From: Dirofilaria immitis
Lineage: Eukaryota; Nematoda; Chromadorea; Rhabditida; Onchocercidae
Assembly (NCBI GenBank): GCA_024305405.1
Contig: JAKNDB010000110.1
Location: 1,612,001 to 1,676,000, forward strand
Length of the DNA: 64,000 bases
Reading direction: 5' to 3'
The notes under the pieces were generated by a model. That model worked only from the letters and a program-made list of their open reading frames with translations. It was not told where the DNA came from and did no database searches. The position numbers and the translations under genes are program-made. Below are positions 26,399 to 38,066 of this stretch, in pieces. Each line of letters starts with the position of its first letter. The stretch's first letter is position 1.

Positions 26399-26660
26399 GA
26401 GTATAATATGACAATACAATTAGGATAAAGTCAAAATTAAAATACCGTTGTAGAAACTGCTCACGACGTAGCTGAAGGTATCGAAAAGCCTCTCCAACTA
26501 TTAAAGAGCATTTTATAATGAAGATGTCAGACATGGGAGTGATTAGCCGATGATGTAACAGTGAATAAAAAAATTTGCCGATTTTGCTGACCGTGTAATC
26601 ACTGCTTGCAACATACTTGCTAACCGTGAAAAGCTCTTTTGGTATCAATGGTCTTTGGTC
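26355..26660 (-). other. Open frame overlapping the purN-like fragment
   Basis: About 100 open codons on the minus strand (IPKELFTVSKYVASSDYTVS...), with protein-like composition and a Ser/Tyr/Leu mix. It overlaps the downstream part of the purN-like block in antisense. No family recognised. It may be part of the same transferred segment or a chance frame. Confidence 0.2.
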
Positions 26661-27488
26661 TTTTACTTAAGTGGCAGCTTATCACACATTAATTATACGA
26701 AAGGCTGACGGACAAATTTAAACATGCAAAAGCTTCGATCGTTCAACATTTGAAATATTCCTACAAACCTAGACATCGTAAAATAATTTTATGCAAAGCA
26801 TAAAATATTTAGGTTGTCCCACGCTTTAGTAACAACTTCCATGCTCACTTTAACGAATGGAAAACTTCTGATGTTTTGCATTCGAGAAAGTATTTTTCTT
26901 TTGTTAGAATCATATTGCGTAAGTTTCGGCGTAAAACAATATTTAGAGGCAGTCTTTTGTTGTTGCTAGAAGTTACTTTTATTCGTAGATTTACAGTAAG
27001 ATAGACTTGACTTTATTTCGAATTATTGGACGTACAAACAGAATATTAAAGGGAAATTCATTGTTTGGGTAAAGGAAATACTTAATTCAGTATGATTTAC
27101 TTCATCTTAATCCATTTCAAATCCAAATTTGAATAGAATGCAGTAAAAGGAGATACTCTTTTGCACGAACGCCTAGAATTCTATTTGATGTCGTAGTAAT
27201 AATATAAATAGAAAGCGCACAAAATGAAGCATACCATAAAGCATATAATGCAATGTTGCAACAATAGAATAGTTATTTATAAAGAATATCTCGAGGTATG
27301 GAAAAGAGCCTTATTAACAAAATTAAATGAATTATTTGACATTATTTCTCGGACTTTTGGATAAATATTAAAAGAGGAGCATAGTTTCTAAACAAAACTA
27401 AGACTATTAAAGAAGGCTTTTCTCAAATTTTAAGGCAATACTCTCTTCTTTGAAAAAGAATAATACAGTAATCACTGTTTCTTTTCAG

Positions 27489-28104
27489 ATGAATGAATTC
27501 TCCACTGTTTTGAACGAGGCGGAGAGGAGGTTCGAAGAGAAGGGCGAAATGCCCAAAAGATGGAAAAAGAGTAGAAAGAGATGGACGAGCAAATGGAGAA
27601 AGAGCCGGCATATCAGGAGAGCCGGAAATTGATGAACGTAAAGCAGAGGAGGTGTCTCCATCTGAAACTAGTGATGAGGCGGGAGATGGTCATTGGAAAC
27701 AGACTGGCTCCTTCTGTCAAATGACGGTGATAAGAAACTCCGAGATTAGTAGTTTCGGTGGAAGCAATTGGTACTGTAGGAGTCGGGAAGAAATGGTCTC
27801 GTCTTTAAGTTTTCAGTTTATTTGATAAATGTATGTTGAATTGACACCAAATAATGAACGTTAGCATGGGAGTTATGCAAAATTAATCAGTGCATATTAA
27901 TTGTATTTAGGAGCGGTTGAGGACGATATACTAGTTCCTGCTGCTGAAGCGGTTGTGGTGATAGTGATACCGCAGTTTTTTGCACATATGGTAGTCTGTT
28001 GGAAAAACTTCAAAAGGGTAGGCATCGCTGCAGGCAAATCTCGATATAGTGATTCATGCTGAAGATGACATTACTACCAGTAATATTTAATTCTGACGTC
28101 GTTG
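27489..28104 (+). CDS. Unrecognised gene candidate, GC-richer, frame broken
   Basis: Sequence after the acceptor tttcttttcag (ends 27488) starts ATG AAT GAA and reads MNEFSTVLNEAERRFEEKGE. With one extra A in each of two A-runs (27554-27557, then the five-A run starting near 27562) it continues as a hydrophilic, acidic chain (ERDGRANGERAGISGEPEI..., EEVSPSETSDEAGDGHWK) to a possible donor at about 27760. A second block after the acceptor at 27909-27910 reads AVEDDILVPAAEAVVVIVIP in matching phase, and a strong donor (gtaagt) sits at 28105. Without the extra bases all three frames are broken by stops. No known family. It is either a real gene with sequence errors or a decaying one. Confidence 0.35.
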
Positions 28105-28105
28105 G

Positions 28106-29596
28106 TAAGTTATGTACTTGATATGCCACAGTTGGAATTAAGTGAGAAATATAGCTCGAAATCATGCTTAATTTTCGTAGTACTAGGTTCATTGCTTCTT
28201 GGATTTATCATAAGTTTATATTGTGTTTTTCGGAAACTAACTTGTACTTTATTTTTTGATTCATTTAACAGACTTTCCATTTTATAATCTGTTAATTTGT
28301 TAAAATTATCTTATAGTTTTACTAAAATTTATGTTATTCAGTTGAGCATTATGCAGTTAAGTAAGTTTCTGTATTATGAAAATGAAATTATGCATTATTA
28401 ACTAAGTCAATGATTCCAATCATTTAGAAATAAGTGGCAACATTAACTTAATATAATAGAGTCATATTTCTAACCCATCTAAGAGAGTATACACTAAATT
28501 TATAATTGTCTTTGGCAGTTTCCTCTTCTGAAGAAAAGTTGAATTTCGAATCGCAAATATTGGTAACGTTTTTTCATTTAAATGATCTCATTCAACATGC
28601 TGATATTGAGATTAAACGGTAATGTGACTTCTGCGAAAAAATTTATGCATGATCGAGTTTATACAAGATCGAGCTATTCTTACATGGAGGGTTTTTTTGA
28701 AATTCTGAATGAACTTGAAATATAAGATTTTACTAATTAATCTATCTTCTTTTTAGATTAAAAAGTGATATTTGAAAGTTTAGTGAACAGAACTGGATAA
28801 AAGAAGAGATTTGCATTGTAATGAGGAAATAAGCATAACTGAAATTGAGGGTTCCATTTTGTTTTTCGGAACTGCATTGTTGCATAGTCTTATATCATCG
28901 TTGCAATTCCTTTATAAGCCTTGCTCATAGCAAGCTTTTTCGATACTTCTGGCTATCTTTTGCCAATTCATCTTTTTCCACTACCTCTATGCATTTTTTT
29001 TACATTTACTCGATATACTAGGTATTTTTATTATTTGCTTTACTCTTTACATGTTTTTCGCTTATTTCGCGTGCGCCATGATATACCTTTTTCCTTGCTT
29101 TACTGATCACTTATTTGCCGTAATTTCTATCCATTTTGTAGGCTTTTTTGTCAGTTCTATTAATCGCATGTTTTCTTTGTTAGTTTTAATTTTTTGTGAT
29201 TATTTATTACATATTTTGTCTTATCTTCAATTACTGCATAGCTTTTGCTTGCTTTTGTTAACTTTACTTTCCACGTAATTTATCTGATTACATATGATAT
29301 GTTTTTCTTCGTATCCGTTGTAATCTTTTTGCGCATGATTTTTGTTATCTTTACTCTTTATATAATTTTTTTCAATTACTTATTCAATGTTTTTATTATT
29401 GCATTTTCTCTTGTTTAATTTTTTATATTTCTGTTAACTTCATTAATTGCATACTTTTCTTGTTCTACTCTTTTCTATGAAAATTTTCGACTATTTATCG
29501 TAAGTTTTTTCGTTTTCTTCAAAAAGCTTATGCATTTTTTTACTTTTAGTAACTGCCTTTTGTTGCTTTCAACAAAATTTTCTTTTGATGATGTAA
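28106..29596. other. T-rich intergenic stretch with degenerate repeats
   Basis: From about 28900 to 29600 the plus strand is strikingly pyrimidine-rich and a motif of the type attrcat...ttttcttgtt recurs at irregular spacing (near 28990, 29165, 29235, 29325, 29400, 29450, 29535). Frames here are compositional (Phe/Leu/Ser/Tyr). No gene recognised. Confidence 0.5.
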
Positions 29597-30321
29597 TTCC
29601 GTAAGAATCTTTTGCTATCTAGCAAACATTTTATCGTTGATGCATCTCAGTTGGGTACTGATAAATTTTTTATAGGCAACGGATTTCCAGATTTTAATAT
29701 CTTTGATTTTAAAAACTATCTGAAATTTGCTGAAATTTTTGCCATGAAATTAAAAAGAATTTTTATAAAAGTGCTTGAGAAAATATGAAAAATCTACAAA
29801 GTAGGAACAGCAGTCATTGGTGCTCATTTATACGATTTCTTTGAAGTAGTGATGAGGAGAAGTAATAAAGTGGAACAACGGAAAATTTACTAGAGAATAT
29901 TTTTTTTATAAATTTGAGAAATTTTATTTCAAAAATTCTACTGTAGATTATAAAGTTCAAGAAACTATAAAGACTGATACATTATATTGGTAGATTTAAG
30001 AAATTTATGGTTATGGATATTATGAATATACCTGAAGCAAATATCGTTAACGAAATATCCATAATGAATGAGAAATTAAGGTATTACTATTTCTAAATGT
30101 TCCTTAATCAAGAATTTCATGGATATCTTTTCTTCTCCAAAATTGCATCCGACAACGTAAGTTATTGGATTTATTTGGATCACTTGGTTATGGGAAAACT
30201 GTTTAATATGAAGCTTATGTTTTTGGGAGCAAATTTTAATCTTATAAACATCCTAGAAAAATATTTGAAAAAGAAACAAAAAAATATATTTATTGTATAT
30301 CCATCCATTTTTCAGAAATAG
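29597..30321 (+). pseudogene. Decayed intronless coding region, unknown
   Basis: Three collinear plus-strand blocks have clear protein character but are broken. Block A (29597-29893) reads FRKNLLLSSKHFIVDASQLG, then GTDKFFIGNGFPDFNIFDF, with a TGA at 29786-29788, then KVGTAVIGAHLYDFFEVVM and a TAG. Block B (29907-29993) reads FYKFEKFYFKNSTVDYKVQE. Block C (29986-30321) reads IGRFKKFMVMDIMNIPEAN, with a TAA at 30094-30096, then MFLNQEFHGYLFFSKIASDN to a final TAG. Together they would give about 230 residues rich in Lys, Phe, Ile and Asn. I do not recognise the family. Three stops and two frame changes exceed what the one-base pattern in the working genes would explain easily, so decay is likelier. 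Absence of introns would fit a transferred or retro-copied origin (inference). Confidence 0.5.
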
Positions 30322-30849
30322 TTAAAAATTTTTTCCAATTATAATTATAAGCATAACAAAGTCATAAGAAAATATAAAAGTCTATTTGGTTTGTTTATAA
30401 TGCATAATGCGAATGCATAAAATGCATTTTCTGTGAAATTGAATGCACTACTCAAAACACAATGCCTATTTGATTCTGATATAGCAAACCTACTGATTAG
30501 CCAGTAGCGGAATTATTTTGAAAAAAAAGGAAATGAATCAAGCAACCCGGATAAGTCAATCACAGCAGATAAATCAATTACGCAAATTGTTAGACAATGA
30601 AAGATTCAATTGAAACGCGAAGTTTGATATTTTAAGTCTTATAAATGATTAAGACAAATAAATCTGTAAAAATTTAAAGAATAAAAAATTCAATCTTAAC
30701 GCTCGATTCTGAATCTGATTCTGAAATCGATTTAAAAAAATGGAAGAATAATTTTTAGGGTATTAAAAATATTTAAAATCTGTAAAAATAAAAAAATATT
30801 TAAAAAAATATTTTAAAAAGCATGATCTATAATTTTAAGTAAGAGCTTT

Positions 30850-31152
30850 TATTCGTAAACCTGTGTCAATCAATCAATAATATCTATGGCAGGCGATGTT
30901 GGACATGAGGAAATGATGATTGAAGATACTGTTTTCAAATAACCGTTTCTGGAACTGAATTCCATGAATCGATTAATATCTACTGGATTAAAAATTGGTT
31001 TAGAAAGCAATAACAACGGCAATTTATAAATCATTGTCATAAAAGTTTTTCGATGATTGGCACAAACAAGCAGGCGTAATAAAGGTTTTATTGATAGACA
31101 TAGGATTTATTCCTCATCTACGTCATAGGACAATTATCACATAATATTACAG
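30850..31152 (+). pseudogene. Coding-like segments, broken
   Basis: A frame from ATG 30886 (MAGDVGHEEMMIEDTVFK) meets TAA at 30940-30942, then continues in the same frame as PFLELNSMNRLISTGLKIG to TAA at 31027-31029. A second frame at 31043-31144 reads FFDDWHKQAGVIKVLLIDIG, then FIPHLRHRTIIT, to TAA, with a donor-like gtaagc at 31153. Composition is clearly protein-like; no family recognised. Probably the same relic cluster as the block at 29.6-30.3 kb. Confidence 0.4.
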
Positions 31153-31652
31153 GTAAGCTTGATCGCTAGGCTGTTCTTCTTAGTTGTTGCTCGATCGAAG
31201 CTCACTGTTCCATCCTTTTTGAGAGTTTTTTCGTTTATTTCTGTCTAAATGGATGATTCCAACGTTTATATAGTCATACTTCATTTATATAGTCAAGCTT
31301 GTTATAGCTTTGTTTATATATATCAGTCATAATACAAAGGTTAGAAGCTTGATTAGTTTGCCTAACCAAAGATTAAAAAGCTTGATTAGCAATCGGAATA
31401 TCAAAGGTTGTTTATACAGTTCTAGTTTTTTTGAGTGTTTCGTCATATTTATATAAAATATTTCACTTATTTCGACAGTCTAGGAAAAATTGACAAAACA
31501 AAAAACAGTGCCGAAAGATTAACTACGAAATTTGTAATAGGACATCAAGTGCTAAATAATCATTAGCTATTTTCCTCAAGATCGACTGATCTTTTTAAAA
31601 ATGTAAACAAGGAAAATGAAAATAAACATTTATGATGAAAGCGTAAGCAAAA

Positions 31653-31796
31653 TGCTTGAAAAAGAAGAATCAAGATGATGGTTTGGATCATAAAACTAAT
31701 AAGTCTTTATTATATGACCTTATATGTCGAAAGCAAAATCGTTCGAAGAGATCAGTTGTACTGAAAATTCTTGATGGATTTATATCGATTATATAA
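31653..31796 (+). pseudogene. Coding-like segment in the relic cluster
   Basis: An open frame reads NQDDGLDHKTNKSLLYDLIC, then RKQNRSKRSVVLKILDGF, and ends at TAA 31794-31796. A second frame over the same bases is also open, so the assignment is tentative. No known family, and no start codon or acceptor is evident. Confidence 0.3.
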
Positions 31797-32688
31797 AATT
31801 CAATTAAGCCAAATAAATGAAAATTTTCGTGTCTAGAAATTACCTTATGTCTGTTTAATCATATATACAGAACTGCCCTAATTGATAGCGGTGATGTTCT
31901 ATTAATACTTGAATAGAAAAAAGATTTAGCAGTGTCTATCCAACTACAGAGTTCTTTGATTCATTCTGAATTGTGAAAATTTGTTAAAAATATTCGCAAA
32001 CTGTTATGAAACTACGAAAACTTAGTTCCTATACTGAAATTAATTTAAAAAGCCAGAATAAAGAAAAAGAAAAAAATTCGGAATTCTACGCCAAATGAAA
32101 AATAAATCAAGAGATTATCTTTTTCAAATAAAATGATTGTTTGGAAATGCTGCCTGAAAGTGGCTATGAGAATGTAACTTTATAAACAAATAATTAAAGA
32201 GAATGCGAAGTTACTAATGCTGGATGATGTAATTATTATTTGCATGATTGATTGCATTCTTTTTCGAACAGTGATCAGATACAACAATAGTTAGATTCAA
32301 GACCCTTTCATTTGTTGAATATTTTTACTCGGAAGATATGATACTTGCAACAAAACGCTTGTATTGAGATGAATCCCCACTAATCCTGGATGCATATGAA
32401 AGAAAGAAATAGTAAAAGCAAAAGTTTCGATTCTTCTGTTTTTAATTCATCATAGTATAGAAGAAGCTACGGTATGGAAAACAAAATGTCGCATAATCAT
32501 ATCATTTTATTTGTCACTGAACAAGACAATGAGACATGAAGGTGATAAACACTAAACGAATGAAATTTGTAGAGCATGCATATTAATCACATCAAAGATA
32601 TCACAATGGTGTATCTCAAGAAAACTTGGACAATCGGTCTGATATTTAAAGATTAAAATTAAATAATGGTAAAAATCAAGACTGAATT
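31797..32688. other. Intergenic DNA downstream of mbr-1
   Basis: AT-rich. A short frame near 32130-32185 (LEMLPESGYENVTL) looks protein-like but is isolated. The 3' UTR of the minus-strand mbr-1 gene must fall here; I see no convincing polyadenylation signal to place its end. Confidence 0.45.
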
Positions 32689-35600
32689 CTATGAAGGGAC
32701 TGCAGATGTTGCAGGAGGCAATATACTGACGGTTCCCACAGATGCTGCAGTATTCACATCATTCTTCGTTGGATTTACTACCAACGGTGGATGCTGAAGT
32801 GAATCCTTGGTAGTTGGGCCTTCTATGTTATTCGAATTAGCACGGCCTGTAAAATATTGAGTTGCTCAAATATAAAATAAAAAATTTGGAATTAACGTGA
32901 GTTTGAAATTAGTTTATCATGCGATTAATTAAAGGTGACATGTTTGATAAAAGGTTAATATAATTTGAAAATTTTACGAGAAATTTAGCATGAACATTAA
33001 TGATAGAATCAAGTGCTATTAATTATTTCTTCCATCTGGTTTATGGTCAAAACGGTAAAACGTAAATCCAAATAGTTTTTCCTAATTTTTGAATTAACAG
33101 CAATACCAAATTGCAAATGATTATTTAATAAATTATCTGAGTTGTTTTTAACTTCTGTTACACGTTTCAAATGTTATTCTTCTAATTCTGCATCTTATAT
33201 TAATGATACTTGGATATTACCATGAGAATCTTATTTCTGACTTTCAAACATACGGTCGAAAATTGTAAGTAGAAGGAAAAAAACTACAGGATGTTACCGG
33301 CAGTCGTATCAAAAATATGTTCGGCTGTTGCTTTCTTACACTTTGTACGGGTCAAATTTCTTTCCTTTACTTTATATTCTAAAGTTGAATGGGGTACTCC
33401 GTAAAAACTACCGGCACGATGTACCGACATTTCGCCACGACGCACCGATCGGACTGCCTCATCCAGTGCATCCTTTTATACTTTCTGCAATGTAACAAGT
33501 AATTCAAGTAACTCTTCAAAAAGAAACATAAAAATATTTTGAAACAATCCAGACTGAAAACCTTAAACTAAAGTTAAAGTGAACAGTATACCTATACTGG
33601 CCTCGTTTCGGACGCGATTTTTTCCAATCTGATTGACTTTCGATATTATTTGTTAGGCTGATACCGACCTTTTTTTCTTCCGCATGGGCATTTTTGATTC
33701 AGATGTTTCTCGATGCGAAAACGATGACCAAAGCGAATTTTTCTCCACGATTGGCTCATCGTTTGCTAGAGTTTAAAATTAGTCAATAATTGATGTATTT
33801 AATGAATTTAAAAATATCAAAATCAAGGTTATTAGTACCATTGATCGGTTCCTGATTCCTAAAACAAGGCTTATTATTTGAACCAATCTCTTGAATTTCC
33901 GACATCGACATACCATCAATTGTTATAAGTGCCTGCGTAGGAGGTATAATAATCCTGTAATGGCAAAAAAGAATGTCTGAAACGAAATGCGAATTGAGTA
34001 GATTTGCTTTTTTAAAAAAAATTCATCGCTGAAATATGTGATTTATTGTTTGTTCTCATTCGAAGCTATTGATTAGAAGAAAAAGAAACCTTTTTCAAGA
34101 AGGAAATTTTACTCACTTAGTGGTAGAATGAGCATTAGCATTGTTCGGATAAGGCACCGTGGCAGTTAACGGAGACTGAACTCTGTCCGCTGTTATTACG
34201 GTACCAAAACTATTCATGCGCTTCTTTTTCCACCAGTGCCATTTGCACTCTGATCCTCAGCTGCATCGAGCTTGTAGATTTTATTGCGTAACGTTGATCT
34301 ACAGTTCATACATGTTAAAACGTGAAAACTGTAAAATTCATTCCACTTTCTTTCAAAATTATACAGCACTGGCTAACTTAAATCCGTATCATGCGATCAA
34401 GTTATATATTGCAATTAAATTTTTTACTTTTAAGTCTTTTATGAATTTTTTTTGCAGTAACGAACTATTATAAATAATGAAGAGTTTTAACCTTGGTATT
34501 CCGTAAACTACGCTGGCTCGACGTGTTCCGAGACGGCCGCATCGGATGTCTCGTACAGCTGCGTCCAAATCCGCCTGGGTATAATTCCTCTTGTTCATCG
34601 ATGAATGGATAACTCTTGTTCCAGCAGCATTTTTGCATGGCTAATTACGGAATTATTTTCCTCATCCCTGTAATATTGTTATAGATCAGTTTTTTCGAAG
34701 CGATCTTTTTCAACTATCAAAATTTATGATAACGATAGGTTTTATTATTTGCTTATCAGATATGAATAAGAGGGCAGTAAATGAATTTTATTCTAAACGA
34801 TTAACCAGTGAGCTAATTATTTAATCAGTTGATTAATTACACAAAATTCAGAAATATTTAACAATTATAGTTTTGCATTATTAAATGACATATTATGACA
34901 ATTATAGTTTTATATTATTAAATGACATATATGATTTTTGAGCAGTGCCTTATTGATTGAAAAGTTGAATGAATTAAAGTAAATTTCCACAATTTCAAAT
35001 ACAATTCCAAGTGAGGAATTTGAATGATTTTATAAAAATTCTAAAATTCTCCGCATACTTAGGAAGAGAGTTCGACGATTTATCAGAGATGTTAATTAAT
35101 GCACGCAATCGTCTTCCATCTCGAGAATGATAAACGGATGACGCAGCACACTGTGTGGCCGCTTGAAGAGCACGACGTGAACTCAGGTCCAACGGTTGAT
35201 CTTCTTCGATCATTCCATTAGTGTTATACTCTTCTTTGTAAATGGAAGTCGGTCGTTCTTCCAATGATCCATTGTTAAACGATGATTTAGATAACCCTGT
35301 AACGAAGATTAGCAGAGTCTCTGTACACTTAAATTAAAATTAATTCATATTTAAATTTAAGCTAATTACACTTATATTTGAATTATGAAATAATTTGAAA
35401 AATTAGACTGAGAGATTGGAAAAGAAAAACGAGTTGGACTTTTTTCGACTTTCAAACGATGGCTAGAATTATATATCGTCTTCGATAAAAGGCATTTTCC
35501 AAATCTTCTGCTGTGAAATCAATTGTTTATCCAGCCGATTTTCCAGTTTTTTCTAACAAAATCAATCTAATCGGTTGTAATCATTAGGAAGCTGATTAAT

Positions 35601-38066
35601 ATGTGCCATGATAAAATACATCTCAGAAGGTAAACTTGGTTTTTTTGGAAAAATTAAAAATAATTCAATTTAGGAAAAAATCGGAAAGTGTAATATTCCA
35701 GAAAACTAGAGACCTGATTCAAAGAAACCACTCTCTGTTGCAGCCACTTGCAAAAGAAACCATTTTCAGATTGGTTAAACAACTTATGAAACTTGCATTT
35801 CATTTCAAATTGCTAAAATTATTACTATGGAAATGAGTTAATAGTTAACATAAAATTTTTAATTTTTTACCGGCATATAAAGCTGGAAGGTCATTGTTAA
35901 TACATATATGAGCAGCCCGTTTCACATTATCTGATTTAGTAGATACTGAAGGAATCATATGTTGAATCAGATGATCACCGTTTTCTTTCCCTTGCATTAA
36001 GGTATTTCTTTTGGAGCCAACAAATACCGTTCACTTATTGGATTATGTAAATTTTCTGAAAACAATTTTTGTTAACTACTATCTTAAAATGTAACATGCA
36101 ATTAACATGTAACATCAAGGTTTTGAGTCTGAACACAGGCAGAAAACTTTAGATAGCAATGTTGCAAAGAAGCTTTTGACATGCATCGGCTGTTAGAAGA
36201 AAATGTATTTGAAAAGTGAAAAAAGCTTTCTGGATATGAGATTAAGAAAAAATGATTGGATTGATAACTTAATATTATCATGATAAGGACCTACATTTAA
36301 AGAATCCATTGTTATAATCACTTTTTGTATCATCCAGATAGCGGTTTATGGATGATTCAAACAATTATGCGTTCTTTTTTAACAGCTAAAATCCCACAAG
36401 CAAGTCATTCTGATTCGTGAAAGCATGAATAGTGTACCTGGTGAACGTTGAGAACTGATTTGTTGTAGCAACAAGTTAGATGTACTCCACTGTAAAAGGC
36501 TTTGACAAAATAACTGATTCGCTATCTCAGCTAAAATTGTTTTAATTTGGCAATTACTATAAAAATTTCGTAAAATAATCAACTCTTGACGAATATCAAA
36601 CAGTATAGTTTCGAAGTTTATTTCTCTGTGCATATTTTTATGATAAAGTTTGGTTTCTTAATTTTCTCCTTTCTTCTTCGAGACAAATATATTTGCAAAA
36701 TATAGTTGCTTAATTTAATGAATTTATAAATACTTTAATATTTCATTATCAAAGAAAAGATAATGATCTTTTCTTGATCCAAATATTAAAAATTAAAATT
36801 TCTTCGTTTTAATGAAAAGTAGCTTTTAATGTTTCGTCGACATTTAGACGAAAAACAAAGCTTTCAAAAAATATGTGGTTGAATATTTTGCTGAATGGTA
36901 TAATTTGGGTTTATTTCTAGTTTTTATCACTCATTTTGATGCATACGCACATCTTACTCACTATTTTTAAATGTATTCAAAAGATGGTCCACGAAACAAA
37001 ATATTTTCTTATTTAGAAATTTAAATATGTCCGCCCAATTTCATTTTGCATTACTCAAGAACAATAACATTTAAATTTCTTCCAAAAATTGGGAGATGTG
37101 ACAGGTAACTTATTTGAATTTTTAGATGCTACTCAGAATGGAACAACAAATCACTTCCTACAATGCATAAAAATTCAAACTTTTGTTTCCAAAAAATCAG
37201 TTCATGTTCAATTTTGGCAAATACATTGTGTTGAATTGAAATTGCATAAGCACTAACAGTAAACGAGCGAAAACTTACGTAGAGGCACAAATGGCGTCAT
37301 CACAGGAAGGACGGATGGAGTACAGAGGTTTGAGAATGGATGTATGTAAGATAGACAAGATTGCGAACCACCAGATGATTCGAGATGTCCTGTATTTTCC
37401 GAAGAGTTTGCTCCACCTTGATCAATTTTAGTTTGATTAGAACAACCAGCAGCATAATATTCACCATCGCTTATCGCGCTTTCACTTTCAGGTTCTATTC
37501 TCATCGAATCCTGAAGAGCAATTTTTGAAAAATTTTGTTTCATTTAAGCAACACAATTGTTTCTTTATTATTTCCTTACCAGATAAAGAGACAGACTGGA
37601 TCAATTCCTGCATCATGAAGAGAGACATCTATAAAAAATGTGCTGAAATGAAAATTATAAAATATTATTAGTAAAATGAACTGAACCGATTTCTTGACAG
37701 GTGTGTTAAATTACCCACAAAGCAAGTTTTGATTGCCGAAAAGGATTTAAAAATAAAAAAAAATTGAAAAGGTAAAATAATGTCATATTATCTTCCATAT
37801 TCTGTTTATTTTTATATTTTTCTCCTCTTTCACTTTCAATATTTCGATCTTCTTTGTTTTTAAGCTCATCTTTTTTCAATTATTTTGTTCGCCGATACAA
37901 TGCATCTTGAATGACATTAAAGATGAACTTGAGAATTTGATGAGAATTTTCTTATTACTTACCTTTTCGGAATAATCATCCGTAGATATACGTGAACCAT
38001 TACAAAATGGGCATTTTTCAGTGGGTGACCAATCTTGTATAGTTGTATCACAATCTGTTCCTGGTT
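32689..38066 (-). CDS. mbr-1: MBR-1 transcription factor (Mblk-1/E93/LCOR family), 5' end not found
   Basis: Nuclear DNA-binding regulator; relatives (honeybee Mblk-1, Drosophila E93, vertebrate LCOR) act in neuronal and ecdysone-type programmes, and C. elegans mbr-1 acts in neurite pruning. Exons in transcription order: 38066-37963, 37510-37279, 36656-36438, 36055-35871, 35296-35059, 34667-34492, 34298-34117, 33954-33839, 33765-33669, 33484-33340, 32846-32689. Order of features: a CPFC cysteine pair, acidic linkers, PLDLS (CtBP-binding type), first psq domain, basic KKKR, second psq domain, Pro/Ser/Thr tail. About 617 residues are seen. Phases join throughout if one base is added in each of four A/T runs (36009-36012, 34630-34634, 34225-34229, 33474-33477 on the plus strand). 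The acceptor at 36657 (ttaag) is weak. The first exon or exons upstream of 38066 are missing. Confidence 0.92.
33340..33484 (-). other. mbr-1: Second psq domain of MBR-1
   Basis: Reads DALDEAVRSVRRGEMSVHRA then GSFYGVPHSTLEYKVKERNL, the most conserved block of the Mblk-1/E93/LCOR family. The start of the exon (RKYK) is one base out of frame with it; one extra base in run 33474-33477 corrects this. The donor is at 33339 (gtaaga on the minus strand), and the last codon is completed in the final exon. Confidence 0.95.
34117..34667 (-). other. mbr-1: First pipsqueak (psq) domain of MBR-1, two exons
   Basis: Exon 34667-34492 carries KRNYTQADLDAAVRDIRCG and RLGTRRASVVYGIP; the domain continues across an intron into exon 34298-34117 with RSTLRNKIYKLDA. 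This is the helix-turn-helix layout of the family. The upstream part of the first exon (DEENNSVISHAK) is in a different frame from the domain. Adding one base to the run 34630-34634 joins them and agrees with the phase from exon 35296-35059. The second exon also needs one base, in run 34225-34229, to pass from ANGTGG to KKKRMNSFGT. Confidence 0.93.
35059..35296 (-). other. mbr-1: MBR-1 exon with PLDLS co-repressor motif
   Basis: Contains EEDQPLDLSSRRALQA. PxDLS motifs recruit the co-repressor CtBP, and such a motif sits upstream of the psq domains in this family. The exon is open and in phase with both neighbours (79 residues, no frame correction needed). Confidence 0.9.

Noticed and set aside
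26581..26690. Plus-strand frame FADRVITACNILANREKLFW, considered as an AIRS or purN continuation
   Set aside because: Loose resemblance only, and in the wrong order relative to the purN-like start.
30180..30215. GSLGYGKT Walker-A-like match
   Set aside because: Lies in a frame interrupted by stops on both sides, and the overlapping frame is longer and more continuous; probably coincidence.
37567..37622. Possible mbr-1 exon (SLHDAGIDPVCLF) on the minus strand
   Set aside because: Has acceptor and donor signals but fits neither phase; direct splicing of 37963 to 37510 is in phase.
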